Below, one piece after another: positions 8,401 through 16,598 of a stretch of DNA of 64,000 nt; within the stretch, counting starts at the first letter, position 1; every line of letters begins with the position of its first letter. The notes beneath the pieces were generated by a model. That model was not told the DNA's origin and ran no database searches. It saw nothing but the letters and a program-made list of their open reading frames with translations. Origin of the DNA: Marispirochaeta aestuarii (GTDB lineage Bacteria; Spirochaetota; Spirochaetia; JC444; Marispirochaetaceae); NCBI RefSeq assembly GCF_002087085.1, contig NZ_MWQY01000004.1, positions 62,001 through 126,000 of the forward strand, written 5' to 3'. The translations under genes and the position numbers were made by a program.

Positions 8401-11194
8401 GGCGGCTTACCTGCCAGCGCCTCCTGATCAGTTCTCCCCGGATTTCCTTACGTGGACCGCTGTATGCTGCACCGTCGGGTCGCACAAATACAGCCTCCAC
8501 GGAGACCTTCTCCCCGGCTTTTACAAAGGTGGACCAGCCGCCCTCGTGTCCGTCAAGAAACCTGGACCCGATGTAGAAGGCCGCCGGATGTACCAGCACC
8601 GAAGCCCGGGCGGCCAGTTCCTGCCTTGACTGGTCCCGGACGGCAAGCTCTGCCTGATAACGGTAGGGGAGCCCCGGAATATGATCTCCCCCGCTCTCCC
8701 GGGAGAGCAGAACCGTCCCCGTTCCGTCCAGGGCGCCCCGGTCCTCCTCCACGACCTGAAGTCCGCCCCAGCGCCGGGGAGCGAAGCGATAATCCCGCCA
8801 GGATGTTCCCGGGGGGACATAGGACCAGGGTTCCCGCATCCATAGGCTGTGGTAGAGACCTCCGGCAAGGGAGCCTCCGGAGAGGAAACGGGCCGTCCCT
8901 GTCATGTTGACGGTATCCCCGGAATAAAGCAGCCTCTCGGGGGATTGAAGCTTTACCTCGAAGGCCGCCCTGCGGAACTCCGCCACGGTAAAGGGGATCT
9001 CCTCGGTATGCCCCTCCCGCCGGTAGATGATGCGGTACTGTCCCGGCTCGAGCTCCTCGGGCAGGGTAAAACTGCCGTAAAAGCCGCCGGAAGCACTGCT
9101 TGTGCCCTCCGCACGATGGAAGGCCTCGGCCCTGTAGCGCTGCTCGCTCACCTCCAGGGTATAGGGTCCCTGGTAGGGGCTGTAGCTTCCGGCGCTCCAG
9201 CTGCGGTCGATTCCCCGGAAGGTTACCGTCTCGCCCTTCCGGTAGAGTCCCCGGTCGGTAAAGATAAAAGCCTCCATGCGCTCTTCCTCGATACTGCCGG
9301 GACGGGTAAAAGAGTAGACGCCGAAGTGATACTGGTTATGGGACCCGTTGGGGATAAACTCCGCCCTGTCCGCACCATTGCTTACACGGATACGCAGCCT
9401 GTCTCTCCCATCCACCAGAAAAAACCTTGAGTACTCACCCTCGGAAAAGGAAATTTCCCCCAGCCCTGACTGGTCGGTCAGGGTTTCAGCCAGAGCTGTC
9501 CGGTTTCTGAGGAGCTCCACCCGGGCCCCGGCTATCGGCTCTCCCGTCGACAGGGAGGCCGCCCAGACCAGGGCCCTGTTGTGGGCGATCCGCGTCGTTA
9601 TTCCGATATCGGTGACCTGAAGCTGAAGGTTGCGCTGTTCCCAGGAATTTCGCTTGCCCTTTTTCTCCTCACCGAAATTCCAGGAGATACCCACAGTGCC
9701 GAAGCCCTGAGGATTCAGGTAAGGAGAAAGATCGAGAACCTCAAAGTGCTTGGTATTCCGGGGGAGGCTGGAAAAATCGTAGGGTTCCAGGGCCTTCGCA
9801 TCAAAGGATGAGTAGGGATCATCGATGGACGATATGTGCCAGAGCCCGTCAAAAACATTCTGATACTCATAGATGATCTTCGGGTCAAACTGTGCTTCCA
9901 GCATGCGGCTTCCGGTGTCGGGAAAATAGTAGTACCTGGTTGCGGGTCCTACCTCCACATCCAGGCTTTCACCCGCAGCCAGGCTCCTGCCGTGGACATC
10001 CCTGAGCCCCGGGGCAATATCCACCCTGTAGACCGACTCATACTCCACCGGCAGATTGTTGAGCTTGATGGTATTGTCCCAGATCTCGATATGATCGGCG
10101 ATATCATCGACCTCCAGGCTGGTGGAAATAAAAGGGGCTATCTCCTCCGGCTCCGTCTCCCCCAGGGGATGGCTGAACTCGAGGAAGAGGGGATTCGCAT
10201 CCCCCTTGTCGCTCCCGGGAAAGGTATAGGAATAACTGCGCATGCGTCTGAAGACGAAGGGTTTCAGGGTCCGGAAGCTGCGCATCGAATCCTCCGTCCT
10301 TCCAAGGTATCCCTCGTCGGAAGCCGCGCCGGATTTCAGTACAACCTGGACATCACTGTCCTCAGGCAGGATCCTGTCCAGGGTCAGGACCAGGGTCCGT
10401 TCCAGTCGCTGCGCCGGTCCATCAAAGCTCTCCTCCCCGGGCCTTTCGGCCCTGAAGGAGTACTCAGTATTCCCGCTCCGGACCGACAGAAAGGAGGCTG
10501 TATACTCCGGATTCACCGGCCAGGTGAACTCACAGGTAATGTGCCGGGCGGTTTCCGGGGGAACGTCATCCTGATCAACCAGACCGAAGCTTTCCGGTTT
10601 TCCGGCGTAAACCTGGGAGAAATCGAGATGTTCCGTATGAAAGGTAAACTCCAGGGCTTCATCGAGCTTTTTACCCCCCAGGCTGGCAATTCCCCGCTTC
10701 AGGCTCACCCGATATTCCCGCTGCCCCTCAAAAGGCTGAGAGGGCTCAAAGCTGAGCAGGCGTGAACCGTACCAGCGAAAGAAACCGTCCACAGGAGGCT
10801 CGATGCTCAGATGGGGATGCGTCTTCAGGGGATCTCCCAGCTTCGAAAGGGGGACCATGGGCTGGTTGAAAGCCACATAGATATCCGGTCTCTTCATCTC
10901 CACCGGAAGCTCCCCTTCAGGGCCATAAGCCGTTACCGTCAGGGAATCAGCGGTCTCAACAGGAGAAAAAAACTCGTCTCCTTTGACGTCGGCATCGTAA
11001 TAGACGATTCCCCCCTCCCGGTTCAGGGACGACTCTTTCAACCCCAGCTGCAGCGCCTCACTTGCAGCACCTCCCTTTACGGCGGAGCTAAAACTCACTT
11101 CGGGAGCCCCTCCACAGCCGGTAATCGAGACTGCAAAAAAAATAGATAAAACCGGGAAAATAAAGCCTTTAAGGATGAGACCGATGTTTTTCAT
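5399..11194 (-). CDS. Bacterial alpha-2-macroglobulin-like lipoprotein, thioester motif lost
   Basis: Large periplasmic lipoprotein of about 1,931 residues. I start it at the ATG at 11194 because this gives a clean lipoprotein signal (MKNIGLILKG..., lipobox ITGC, Cys27). AAGG lies 6 nt upstream, and an extended -10 (TGCTATACT, hexamer 11246-11241) precedes it. The frame itself stays open to 11272. MG-type beta-domains, a bait-like middle region and a C-terminal complement-like helical domain (KGYQNRDGGFGYRPGSEYSSAW) identify the family. Where family members with a reactive thioester read YGCxEQ, this protein reads YEILEG (about residue 1439, codons near 6880), so the Cys and Gln are absent. 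It therefore probably cannot trap proteases covalently and may act by conformational trapping or as a scaffold for PBP1C, which is co-encoded with an 8-bp overlap. Confidence 0.92.
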   Translation of the reverse strand: MKNIGLILKGFIFPVLSIFFAVSITGCGGAPEVSFSSAVKGGAASEALQLGLKESSLNREGGIVYYDADVKGDEFFSPVETADSLTVTAYGPEGELPVEMKRPDIYVAFNQPMVPLSKLGDPLKTHPHLSIEPPVDGFFRWYGSRLLSFEPSQPFEGQREYRVSLKRGIASLGGKKLDEALEFTFHTEHLDFSQVYAGKPESFGLVDQDDVPPETARHITCEFTWPVNPEYTASFLSVRSGNTEYSFRAERPGEESFDGPAQRLERTLVLTLDRILPEDSDVQVVLKSGAASDEGYLGRTEDSMRSFRTLKPFVFRRMRSYSYTFPGSDKGDANPLFLEFSHPLGETEPEEIAPFISTSLEVDDIADHIEIWDNTIKLNNLPVEYESVYRVDIAPGLRDVHGRSLAAGESLDVEVGPATRYYYFPDTGSRMLEAQFDPKIIYEYQNVFDGLWHISSIDDPYSSFDAKALEPYDFSSLPRNTKHFEVLDLSPYLNPQGFGTVGISWNFGEEKKGKRNSWEQRNLQLQVTDIGITTRIAHNRALVWAASLSTGEPIAGARVELLRNRTALAETLTDQSGLGEISFSEGEYSRFFLVDGRDRLRIRVSNGADRAEFIPNGSHNQYHFGVYSFTRPGSIEEERMEAFIFTDRGLYRKGETVTFRGIDRSWSAGSYSPYQGPYTLEVSEQRYRAEAFHRAEGTSSASGGFYGSFTLPEELEPGQYRIIYRREGHTEEIPFTVAEFRRAAFEVKLQSPERLLYSGDTVNMTGTARFLSGGSLAGGLYHSLWMREPWSYVPPGTSWRDYRFAPRRWGGLQVVEEDRGALDGTGTVLLSRESGGDHIPGLPYRYQAELAVRDQSRQELAARASVLVHPAAFYIGSRFLDGHEGGWSTFVKAGEKVSVEAVFVRPDGAAYSGPRKEIRGELIRRRWQVSRQRGVYDRLNNRYELVEEPVSAFDLEAGKERLEFQITPPEAGEYLLRISAADGEGRRALSEIDFYATGSSYVQWNQPDPGDIELVPDREQYSPGDTARILVKSPLPSGTYLLTVERESIVEERFVELSGSAATIDVPVRGEHIPVVYVALSSHTRRGEAPKSYFDPDLGKPRGLFGIARLRVSPESLALDVSVSQDKKLYRPGDEGRARIRVSSGGVPVEAAEVTLLAVDRGVVDLVDYHVPDPMSFFYAEHKFPLGVLGADSRSLLINPVTYEVRDLQGGDGDDEGKLERRKDFSPLAVFEPVLVTGPDGYAEAVFTLPDTLTTYRVTAVAVKGNRFGLKEEELAVRNPITMRAALPRKLRMRDTAEAGVVLTNLSAEVQEIDLACTSPEPEIRVHGESRKSLSLGPGESREVTFTLLAEESGEAKLEFTLRSGVLSEILESTLTVDKPLVRESFTIAGTLDESDTAQEALLVPSSIAPGYGSISLRLSPNPLGPLKDLVERLLETDYEILEGEMFRVLPHLVLKDKLEFFNTVHDSREVEKFFTMLKGYQNRDGGFGYRPGSEYSSAWLSVRLAHYLALARVGDFDVQEPDTDRLMAYLKGLYGNGTLSDFTRLYSLYVRSLLRDRPEEELKDALSRGDALGISGYALLALSFNEIGRPDKGGEILERVRKFLKLGTRSLDITETYEKRFYFDSELTALSLLQMALHSLDDPASLLTRVQNTLIQRQRYGRWGTLNDNTWVLISFAESFRDFIESSGELNAEVSLQGQTILSASSENPDPVSAELPLFEEPAASLPRDTVLPLSFNRSGSSPVFYSGTISYGLPAEAALPRDEGFSVYTSMESLDGKKVTTLAAGETYRVRVTVSSARDRSMALLRVPVPSGCEIVDANLISTRSYAEEGGADGGSFQRETVYGEEITVLDEGYYYPDLMIFRSLAPERKILDNEARCYFRHFYAGQQKLDFLVRATGKGIFPTPPAEIRGIYEEEVFGRGAGRLVIIE

Positions 11195-11359
11195 TTTTAC
11201 CTTGTTCCTGCCCTTGATGTTTTTGCTGATTTCGAAAGCCAGTATAGCAACATTCACCAGGACACTCCACAAGAAAAGACAGGCAGAACCATCACTTGAT
11301 AATTTTTCCGGAATAAGAAGTGCCGGAGCCGGTGATATGGATTACAATGAAAGGGAGGA

Positions 11360-12505
11360 ATGGAAATCAACACAAAAACCAAGGCAGGTCTCATTACCGT
11401 GATCCGGGTACTGCGAAGACTCTGGACGGGCGGGCCAGCCAGCCGGGCTACACTGGCCCGGGAGCTCGAACTGGACAAGTCGACCCTGACCAAGGTATGC
11501 GGAAGGCTGATCAAGGCCGGTCTCATACACCGGGTCATGGAAGGTACGGTAGGGCGTCAGGGCGGAAGACGTCCCACCCTGCTGGACATCAGGGCCGCGA
11601 AAGGAGCCGTCGCCGGTCTGGAAATTCAGCCGGACCGCATACGCATGGTGTATACGGATCTTCAGGGGCAGACTCTTATGGAAGAGACCCGGGAAATCCT
11701 CAGCAGCAACAGAAAACTCAGCGCCATACTCGATACAGTGGCAGAAGGTTTCTCCCGCGACCGTGACGGACTCCCCGTTCTGGGAGCGGGCATCGCCATC
11801 CCGGGGATCATCGATCCATGGGAGGGAAAAATTCTCCGATCAACACCCCTGCAGGTGGACAAGGCCTTCCCCCTGGCAGAGGAGATGGAGCAGCGCCTTG
11901 CGGTTCCGGTGATCTGCGATAACGATGCCAACTGCTGCGCCTGGGGATCCATTTTCGCTATACCCGACCTGGGAAACCGGACCAGTTTCGCAGCCCTGCT
12001 TGGGGATCTTCGGGGCAGTGTTTTGTCCACCGGCTTCTCCCTTGTCCTCGGGGGCGAAGAGGTCTACCACGGTTCCGGATATTCCGCCGGAGAGTTCCGG
12101 AGCATCTTCTGTCCCGAAGGAGGGGACAGGCAGTTTGCCGCTGCTGCACGGCCCCGGGAAGAAACACTCCCGGCTCATACCCCGGCAGACACTATGGAGG
12201 AACTCTGCCGAAATACAGCCTTCCTGGTGAATATGCTGAACCTCAATGCCGTTGCCATCGCCGGGACCCTGGCGGATGAGCGTGAAACCTTCAGTTCCAC
12301 CCTTCAGCGGGAGATCAGGCGCAACTGGATTTATCCCCCCGCCCCTGAATGCCCGGTCTATTGCGCCCCCGGAGGAAAGCACTCGTCCGCCTTCGGCGCC
12401 GCCGCACTCTTTCTGCGGCAGCTCTGCCGGGTTCCTGTTCTGAGCAGAACAGGATACGGTTACGACGGAAGCCTGTTTCTCAGGGTTTTCGGTTCCTCCC
12501 TCTGA
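11360..12505 (+). CDS. ROK-family transcriptional regulator (NagC/XylR-like)
   Basis: 381 residues. An N-terminal winged HTH ([26 protein letters not shown] written in pieces: [21 protein letters not shown], about residues 25-55) is followed by a sugar-kinase-like ROK domain with [11 protein letters not shown] and [11 protein letters not shown]. The zinc-binding CXCGXXGCXE signature of classical ROK proteins is not visible (the region reads [13 protein letters not shown]), so the effector site is probably altered. GGGAGG lies just upstream of the ATG. It diverges from the alpha-2-macroglobulin gene and could regulate that operon, a sugar operon elsewhere, or itself; the sequence does not decide. 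Confidence 0.85.
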   Translation: MEINTKTKAGLITVIRVLRRLWTGGPASRATLARELELDKSTLTKVCGRLIKAGLIHRVMEGTVGRQGGRRPTLLDIRAAKGAVAGLEIQPDRIRMVYTDLQGQTLMEETREILSSNRKLSAILDTVAEGFSRDRDGLPVLGAGIAIPGIIDPWEGKILRSTPLQVDKAFPLAEEMEQRLAVPVICDNDANCCAWGSIFAIPDLGNRTSFAALLGDLRGSVLSTGFSLVLGGEEVYHGSGYSAGEFRSIFCPEGGDRQFAAAARPREETLPAHTPADTMEELCRNTAFLVNMLNLNAVAIAGTLADERETFSSTLQREIRRNWIYPPAPECPVYCAPGGKHSSAFGAAALFLRQLCRVPVLSRTGYGYDGSLFLRVFGSSL

Positions 12506-12612
12506 TCCGGGTCATCATCATCCGGAAAACGGCTTGCCTTCTCATTCCTGACTATTTAGATTATATATACGGTTTCAAGAAAACCGACAACTCAAAATCC
12601 GAGGAGGACTAT

Positions 12613-13218
12613 ATGAGTCATACTTTACCCGATCTGCCCTATGCGTTTAACGCGCTGGAACCATATATCGATGCCCGTACCATGGAAATTCATCATGACA
12701 AACACCACGGAGGCTATGTATCGAAACTGAACGATGCCCTGTCAAAGCACCCGAATCTGGCGGAGAAACCCCTGGAAGAGCTGCTGTCGGATCTCAGCGC
12801 CGTTCCAGAGGATATCCGTACCGCCGTCCGGAATAACGGCGGTGGTCACTTCAACCACAGTCTCTTCTGGAAGGTCCTGGGTCCCGGAGGCGGCAGTCCC
12901 GAGGGAGACCTCAAAGCGGCTCTGGAGAGCACCTTCGGCAGCCTGGAGGCTTTCAAGGAGAGTTTCAGCAATGCCGCGGCGACCCGTTTCGGCAGCGGCT
13001 GGGCATGGCTGTCCGTTGATTCCCAGGGAAAACTGGTGGTTCACTCAACCCCGAACCAGGACACGCCCCTGGCAGAAGGCCTGCGTCCGATCCTCGGACT
13101 GGATGTCTGGGAACACGCCTACTACCTGAATTATCAGAACCGCAGGCCCGAATACATCAAATCCTTCTGGGAAGTGGTCAACTGGAAGCAGGTGGCAAAG
13201 AACTTCAGCGCTGCATGA
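12613..13218 (+). CDS. sodA: Superoxide dismutase, Mn/Fe family (Mn-type signature)
   Basis: 201-residue cytoplasmic dismutase that converts superoxide to peroxide and oxygen. Metal ligands are recognisable: His27 (EIHHDKHH), His82 (HFNHSLFW), and Asp and His in [15 protein letters not shown] and NQDTPL (Gln in the second-sphere position) are typical of Mn or cambialistic enzymes rather than Fe enzymes. A strong GAGGAGG lies 6 nt before the ATG. Single-gene unit closed by a strong terminator. With the peroxidase/OhrR pair at 62.3-63.2 kb it indicates regular exposure to oxygen. Confidence 0.97.
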   Translation: MSHTLPDLPYAFNALEPYIDARTMEIHHDKHHGGYVSKLNDALSKHPNLAEKPLEELLSDLSAVPEDIRTAVRNNGGGHFNHSLFWKVLGPGGGSPEGDLKAALESTFGSLEAFKESFSNAAATRFGSGWAWLSVDSQGKLVVHSTPNQDTPLAEGLRPILGLDVWEHAYYLNYQNRRPEYIKSFWEVVNWKQVAKNFSAA

Positions 13219-13229
13219 GAAATCAGCTG

Positions 13230-13261
13230 GCTCTCCCGCCCCCAAGGCGGGAGAGCTTTTC
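13230..13261 (+). terminator. Rho-independent terminator after sodA
   Basis: An 11-bp perfect stem (GCTCTCCCGCC / GGCGGGAGAGC) with a CCCAA loop is followed by TTTT. A second, weaker hairpin (AAAGGCA / TGCCTTT, 13267-13288) follows directly and overlaps an alternative stem with a GAAA tetraloop (13261-13274). Confidence 0.93.
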
Positions 13262-13315
13262 TGCCGAAAGGCAGGGTATTTTGCCTTTTGGGAACCTCTA
13301 AAACCAGAGGCGCCT

Positions 13316-13344
13316 TTGATAAAATCCGGAAAAAGGTCTACCCT
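13316..13344 (+). promoter_or_regulatory. Promoter of the diguanylate cyclase gene
   Basis: TTGATA (13316-13321), 17-bp spacer, TACCCT (13339-13344). The hexamer ends 8 nt before the ATG at 13353, so the transcript would have almost no leader, consistent with the lack of a correctly spaced ribosome site. Confidence 0.45.
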
Positions 13345-13352
13345 TATGGGGT

Positions 13353-14390
13353 ATGAAACGTGACTCCTCTGCCAGCGATCTTGTCAAGCTCTCCTATTTT
13401 GCCGACATGGCAAAGAGGATTACCTCCGCGTATACCGTCTCCGAAACAATAAAAGCCCTTCAGCATCATATAGGAACAATATTCTCTCCCAGGAACTGGT
13501 CCATCCTGCTCACCGAGCCGGAGAGCGGAAAGCTTCGTTTTCAGGAGGTTACCGGAGAGGGGGCCGACAAGCTGAGGGGACAGGAAATACCCCGGGGCTC
13601 GGGAATCGCCGGCTGGATAGCGCGAAACGCTCTGCCCCTGATCGTGGAGGATGTCTCCAAAGATCCGCGTTTTGATCCAAGCATGGACGAACTGATAGGA
13701 TTTACCACCAAATCCATCATAGGGGTACCCCTCATCAACCGCGGCAGGGTTTTCGGCGTAATCGAACTTGTCAATAAACTTGACGGAACCAGCTTCAGTC
13801 CCCTGGAGCTGAAAACCCTGGTCACCATCGCCGAATTCGGGGCTATCGCGATAGAGAAAGCCTATTATACCGCGGCCCTGAAAAGAATCGCCATGACCGA
13901 CCCCCTTACCGGAGCACTCAACCGGCGGGGCATGGAAAAATCCCTGGAACGGGAACTTTCGCGGTGCAAACGAAAAAGCGCACCCGTCACGATCCTCATG
14001 TTCGATGTCGACCATTTCAAGGAGATCAACGACACCTACGGGCACATCAAGGGAGACGAAGTGCTGAAGGAACTGGCGGATGTCCTGAAAAAAAATGTCC
14101 GAAAAGCGGATATTATCTGCCGCTACGGAGGCGATGAGTTTGCGGTCATCATGCCCGAAGCAGGCCCGGAAAAGGCCGAGTTTGTCAAAAGCCGGATCCA
14201 GGCCCATCTTGCCATCGAAAACGATCGGCGGGAATTCCCCTTCGGCGTCAGCATCGGTATCCATTCCGGAGAACCCGATACCCTGGCGGATATCTTCGAT
14301 TCCGCCGACAAGGCCCTCTATTTTGAAAAGACCCGCAAGATTGAGATGGACATAGACAATCTGAGTACAAATCTGCCGGAATTCCTCTGA
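13353..14390 (+). CDS. GAF-GGDEF diguanylate cyclase
   Basis: Cytoplasmic c-di-GMP synthase of 345 residues. A GAF sensor domain (about 25-170, with RGSGIAGWIA and GFTTKSIIGVPL) precedes a GGDEF domain (about 178-335). The active-site motif GGDEF is intact at 259-263. An RKAD inhibitory site (RxxD, 250-253) sits exactly five residues before it, so product feedback inhibition is expected. No membrane segments, so the ligand sensed by GAF is cytoplasmic. Stands alone after the sodA terminator, with its own candidate promoter. Confidence 0.95.
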   Translation: MKRDSSASDLVKLSYFADMAKRITSAYTVSETIKALQHHIGTIFSPRNWSILLTEPESGKLRFQEVTGEGADKLRGQEIPRGSGIAGWIARNALPLIVEDVSKDPRFDPSMDELIGFTTKSIIGVPLINRGRVFGVIELVNKLDGTSFSPLELKTLVTIAEFGAIAIEKAYYTAALKRIAMTDPLTGALNRRGMEKSLERELSRCKRKSAPVTILMFDVDHFKEINDTYGHIKGDEVLKELADVLKKNVRKADIICRYGGDEFAVIMPEAGPEKAEFVKSRIQAHLAIENDRREFPFGVSIGIHSGEPDTLADIFDSADKALYFEKTRKIEMDIDNLSTNLPEFL

Positions 14391-14416
14391 TCAATCCATT
14401 GCCGTACATGGCGCTC

Positions 14417-14446
14417 TTGCTCATCTGCCGCAGGGAGTGATACTGT
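14417..14446 (+). promoter_or_regulatory. Promoter with -10 immediately before the AEC permease start
   Basis: TTGCTC (14417-14422), 18-bp spacer, TACTGT (14441-14446), then 6 nt to the ATG at 14453. GGGAG at 14433-14437 is too far upstream to be a good ribosome site. One of several candidate leaderless starts in this window. Confidence 0.4.
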
Positions 14447-14452
14447 TCGCCC

Positions 14453-15424
14453 ATGTCCGGATCCATCGCCCCCCTTATCCTGGAAAAACTTGCCGTCCTT
14501 TTTCTTCTTATCGGGACCGGCGGCTTAGTACGCAAAGCAGGCCTCATCTCCGAGGAAGGAGAATCCGTCGTCAGCACCCTGCTGGTGGACCTCTTCTGGC
14601 CGGCTCTTATCTTTACCTCCATTACCATGAACCTGAGCAGGGACGATATTCTCCGCAATATCAGCCTGCCCCTCTTTGCGGCTGTAACCATCCTCACCGG
14701 CGGAGGTCTGGGACTTATCGCCGTAAAGCTGATGAAATACCGGGGTGTCCGGCGAAACAGCTTTCTGTTCCAGAGTATGATGAACAACTTCGTCTTTCTG
14801 GTTCTTCCTTTTGCAGTCCTCTTCCTTCCCGAACGGGGAGCGGGACTTCTTTTTGTGCATAACCTGGGGACAATCCTGCTTCTCTGGACTCTCTGCGTCC
14901 CGGTGCTGCAGGGAGAAAACCGCGACAGGGAAAAGGTACTGTTCAAGAGCCTTCTGAAGAACCCGGGAATCATATCCACCCTGGCTGCCATTATCCTGGT
15001 GCTGACAGGGCTCAATACCCGGCTCCCCGCGGCGATTACAATAACCATGGATTATCTTGGTGCCCCCACCATGGCCGTTGCGATGCTGGTAGCCGGTTCA
15101 CGAATCGCGGGAACCGGCCTCAAGGCAGTCCGCCTGGACGCCTGGAACCTGCTGATCGCCCTGATACGGCTTATCCTGGTTCCCCTTATCCTGCTGGGAC
15201 TCTCCCTGATAATCTGGAACGCCGGACTGGCGGGCCCGGAGACCCTGCTGATCTTCATGCTGGTCAACATCGTCCCCGTGGGGGTCTTTTCCGTCAGCCT
15301 TGCCAACAAGTACAGGGCATCCCCGGAGCTCATGGCCCAGTCGGTCGCCCTGACTCACGTAATCGGCGCGGGTACAATGCTTGTCTGGCTGCTTGTACTG
15401 CAGAAGATGCCCTTTTTTCCCTGA
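14453..15424 (+). CDS. AEC-family permease (auxin efflux carrier/malonate transporter type)
   Basis: Integral membrane protein of 323 residues with about ten hydrophobic segments in two repeats. The short loops near residues 45-60 (LLVDLFWPALIF) and near 270 (LVNIVPVGVFSVSLANKY) match the AEC fold. Bacterial members move dicarboxylates such as malonate or malate; the substrate cannot be assigned. It is followed 21 bp later by a small cytoplasmic gene with its own good ribosome site, probably in the same transcript. Confidence 0.85.
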   Translation: MSGSIAPLILEKLAVLFLLIGTGGLVRKAGLISEEGESVVSTLLVDLFWPALIFTSITMNLSRDDILRNISLPLFAAVTILTGGGLGLIAVKLMKYRGVRRNSFLFQSMMNNFVFLVLPFAVLFLPERGAGLLFVHNLGTILLLWTLCVPVLQGENRDREKVLFKSLLKNPGIISTLAAIILVLTGLNTRLPAAITITMDYLGAPTMAVAMLVAGSRIAGTGLKAVRLDAWNLLIALIRLILVPLILLGLSLIIWNAGLAGPETLLIFMLVNIVPVGVFSVSLANKYRASPELMAQSVALTHVIGAGTMLVWLLVLQKMPFFP

Positions 15425-15445
15425 TCCGACATAAGGAGGAGACCC

Positions 15446-15841
15446 ATGGACGCAGACCGTTTTTACCGCCGTATGCTGAAAATCGCCAAGGAGAAGAGCA
15501 GTGAGGAAGAACGCCTGGACTGGATCCGGGATGCCTTTGTGGAGGGGCTCCCTCCCCTTCCCGGAGAGATGGGCATCGACCTCTTCTGGGAAATCGCCGA
15601 TCTTCTGGATATGCGAAGCACCCTGCAGGAACAGCGGCCCCGGGAAGAGTTTCTGCAACTCGCCGTAATCCTTACCCAGGTGGTGGAACTCTTCCGGGAA
15701 GAGTTCGGCGCCACGGAAGGTGAGTTTCCCGATGGACTGTGGGAGATAGTACGGGACTGTGTAAACGACTACGCCCTGGAACTGGACGAGGACCTGTTAA
15801 ACTACCTTATGGGCCTGGTGCTGGATCACGGGAAGATATAG
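15446..15841 (+). CDS. Small acidic helical protein of unknown function
   Basis: 131 residues, no signal peptide, strongly acidic and predicted mostly helical (EELLDWIRDAF-like segments, then a C-terminal NDYALELDEDLLNYLMGL). AAGGAGGAG stands about 7 nt before the ATG. It probably shares a transcript with the AEC permease. Its last 16 bp overlap the end of the convergent DUF554 gene. I do not recognise the family. Confidence 0.75.
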   Translation: MDADRFYRRMLKIAKEKSSEEERLDWIRDAFVEGLPPLPGEMGIDLFWEIADLLDMRSTLQEQRPREEFLQLAVILTQVVELFREEFGATEGEFPDGLWEIVRDCVNDYALELDEDLLNYLMGLVLDHGKI

Positions 15842-16503
15842 GCCAGCAGGGTAATAAAGATAAGCGCCGGAAGCAGGTTCGCGATCTTTATCTTTTTGAT
15901 CTCCAGAATCGACAGGCCAAGGCCCACCAGAAGTACACCCCCCACGGCGCTCAAGGCTGCGATCATCTCCGGAGTAAAGAGTTCGTGCAGCCAGGACGCA
16001 AAGAGGGTAAGTCCCCCCTGAAACAGAAAGAGAGGAAGCGCGGAAAAAAGGACCCCCACCCCCAGGGATGCAGCCAGGGCGATGGATGAGAAACCGTCCA
16101 GAACGGCCTTGGTCATCAGCAGGGTCGGCTCGCCCCCCAGCCCCTCCTCAAAAGCACCGAGAATCGTCATGGAACCCATGCAGAAGAGAAAAAACGCCGT
16201 AATGAGCCCCTCGGTAAAGCCGGCGTGGGATATCTTCAAACGTGTTTTCAGTCTGTCGCTCAGGGAGTTCAGCCCGGCATCGATATCCAGAAGCTCCCCC
16301 GTAATTGCACCAAGAACCAGACTGAAGATCATGATAAGATAACGGTCCGACTTGAAGGCCATAGTAAACCCCAGGACCAGGGTAAAAAGACCGATGGCCT
16401 GAAAGACGATCCCGCTGATCTTCCTGGGCATCCTGGAATGTATCAGCAGTCCCAGAAGACTGCCGGCAATCACGGTGGCGGTGTTGGTTATGGTTCCGAT
16501 CAT
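15826..16503 (-). CDS. DUF554 family membrane protein
   Basis: Polytopic membrane protein of 225 residues, about seven hydrophobic segments, matching the DUF554 pattern (MIGTITNTATVIAGSLLGLL at the N-terminus, ALSAVGGVLLVGLGL near the C-terminus). I start it at the ATG at 16503, which begins with the conserved MIGTI and has AAAGGAG upstream (spacing long, about 13 nt). The frame also allows 16536. Function unknown in the family; a transport role has been suggested elsewhere. Confidence 0.85.
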   Translation of the reverse strand: MIGTITNTATVIAGSLLGLLIHSRMPRKISGIVFQAIGLFTLVLGFTMAFKSDRYLIMIFSLVLGAITGELLDIDAGLNSLSDRLKTRLKISHAGFTEGLITAFFLFCMGSMTILGAFEEGLGGEPTLLMTKAVLDGFSSIALAASLGVGVLFSALPLFLFQGGLTLFASWLHELFTPEMIAALSAVGGVLLVGLGLSILEIKKIKIANLLPALIFITLLAYIFP

Positions 16504-16598
16504 TGATGAAACTGGTACTCCTTTGATTCTGTTCAATGAGACAGTCTCAAGGATTCAGGAAAATCGCCTTTTCTGCAATACCCTGACGCCGCACATCT

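Noticed and set aside
9836-10765. Open frame of 309 codons on the plus strand within the alpha-2-macroglobulin gene
   Set aside because: Antisense shadow in a high-GC gene, no motifs.
11195-11272. N-terminal extension of the alpha-2-macroglobulin gene
   Set aside because: It would bury the lipoprotein signal peptide 26 residues inside the protein and runs through the likely promoter at 11241-11246.
13261-13312. c-di-GMP riboswitch before the diguanylate cyclase gene
   Set aside because: There are short hairpins, one with a GAAA tetraloop, but no match to the GEMM core, and the likely promoter of the gene lies downstream of them.
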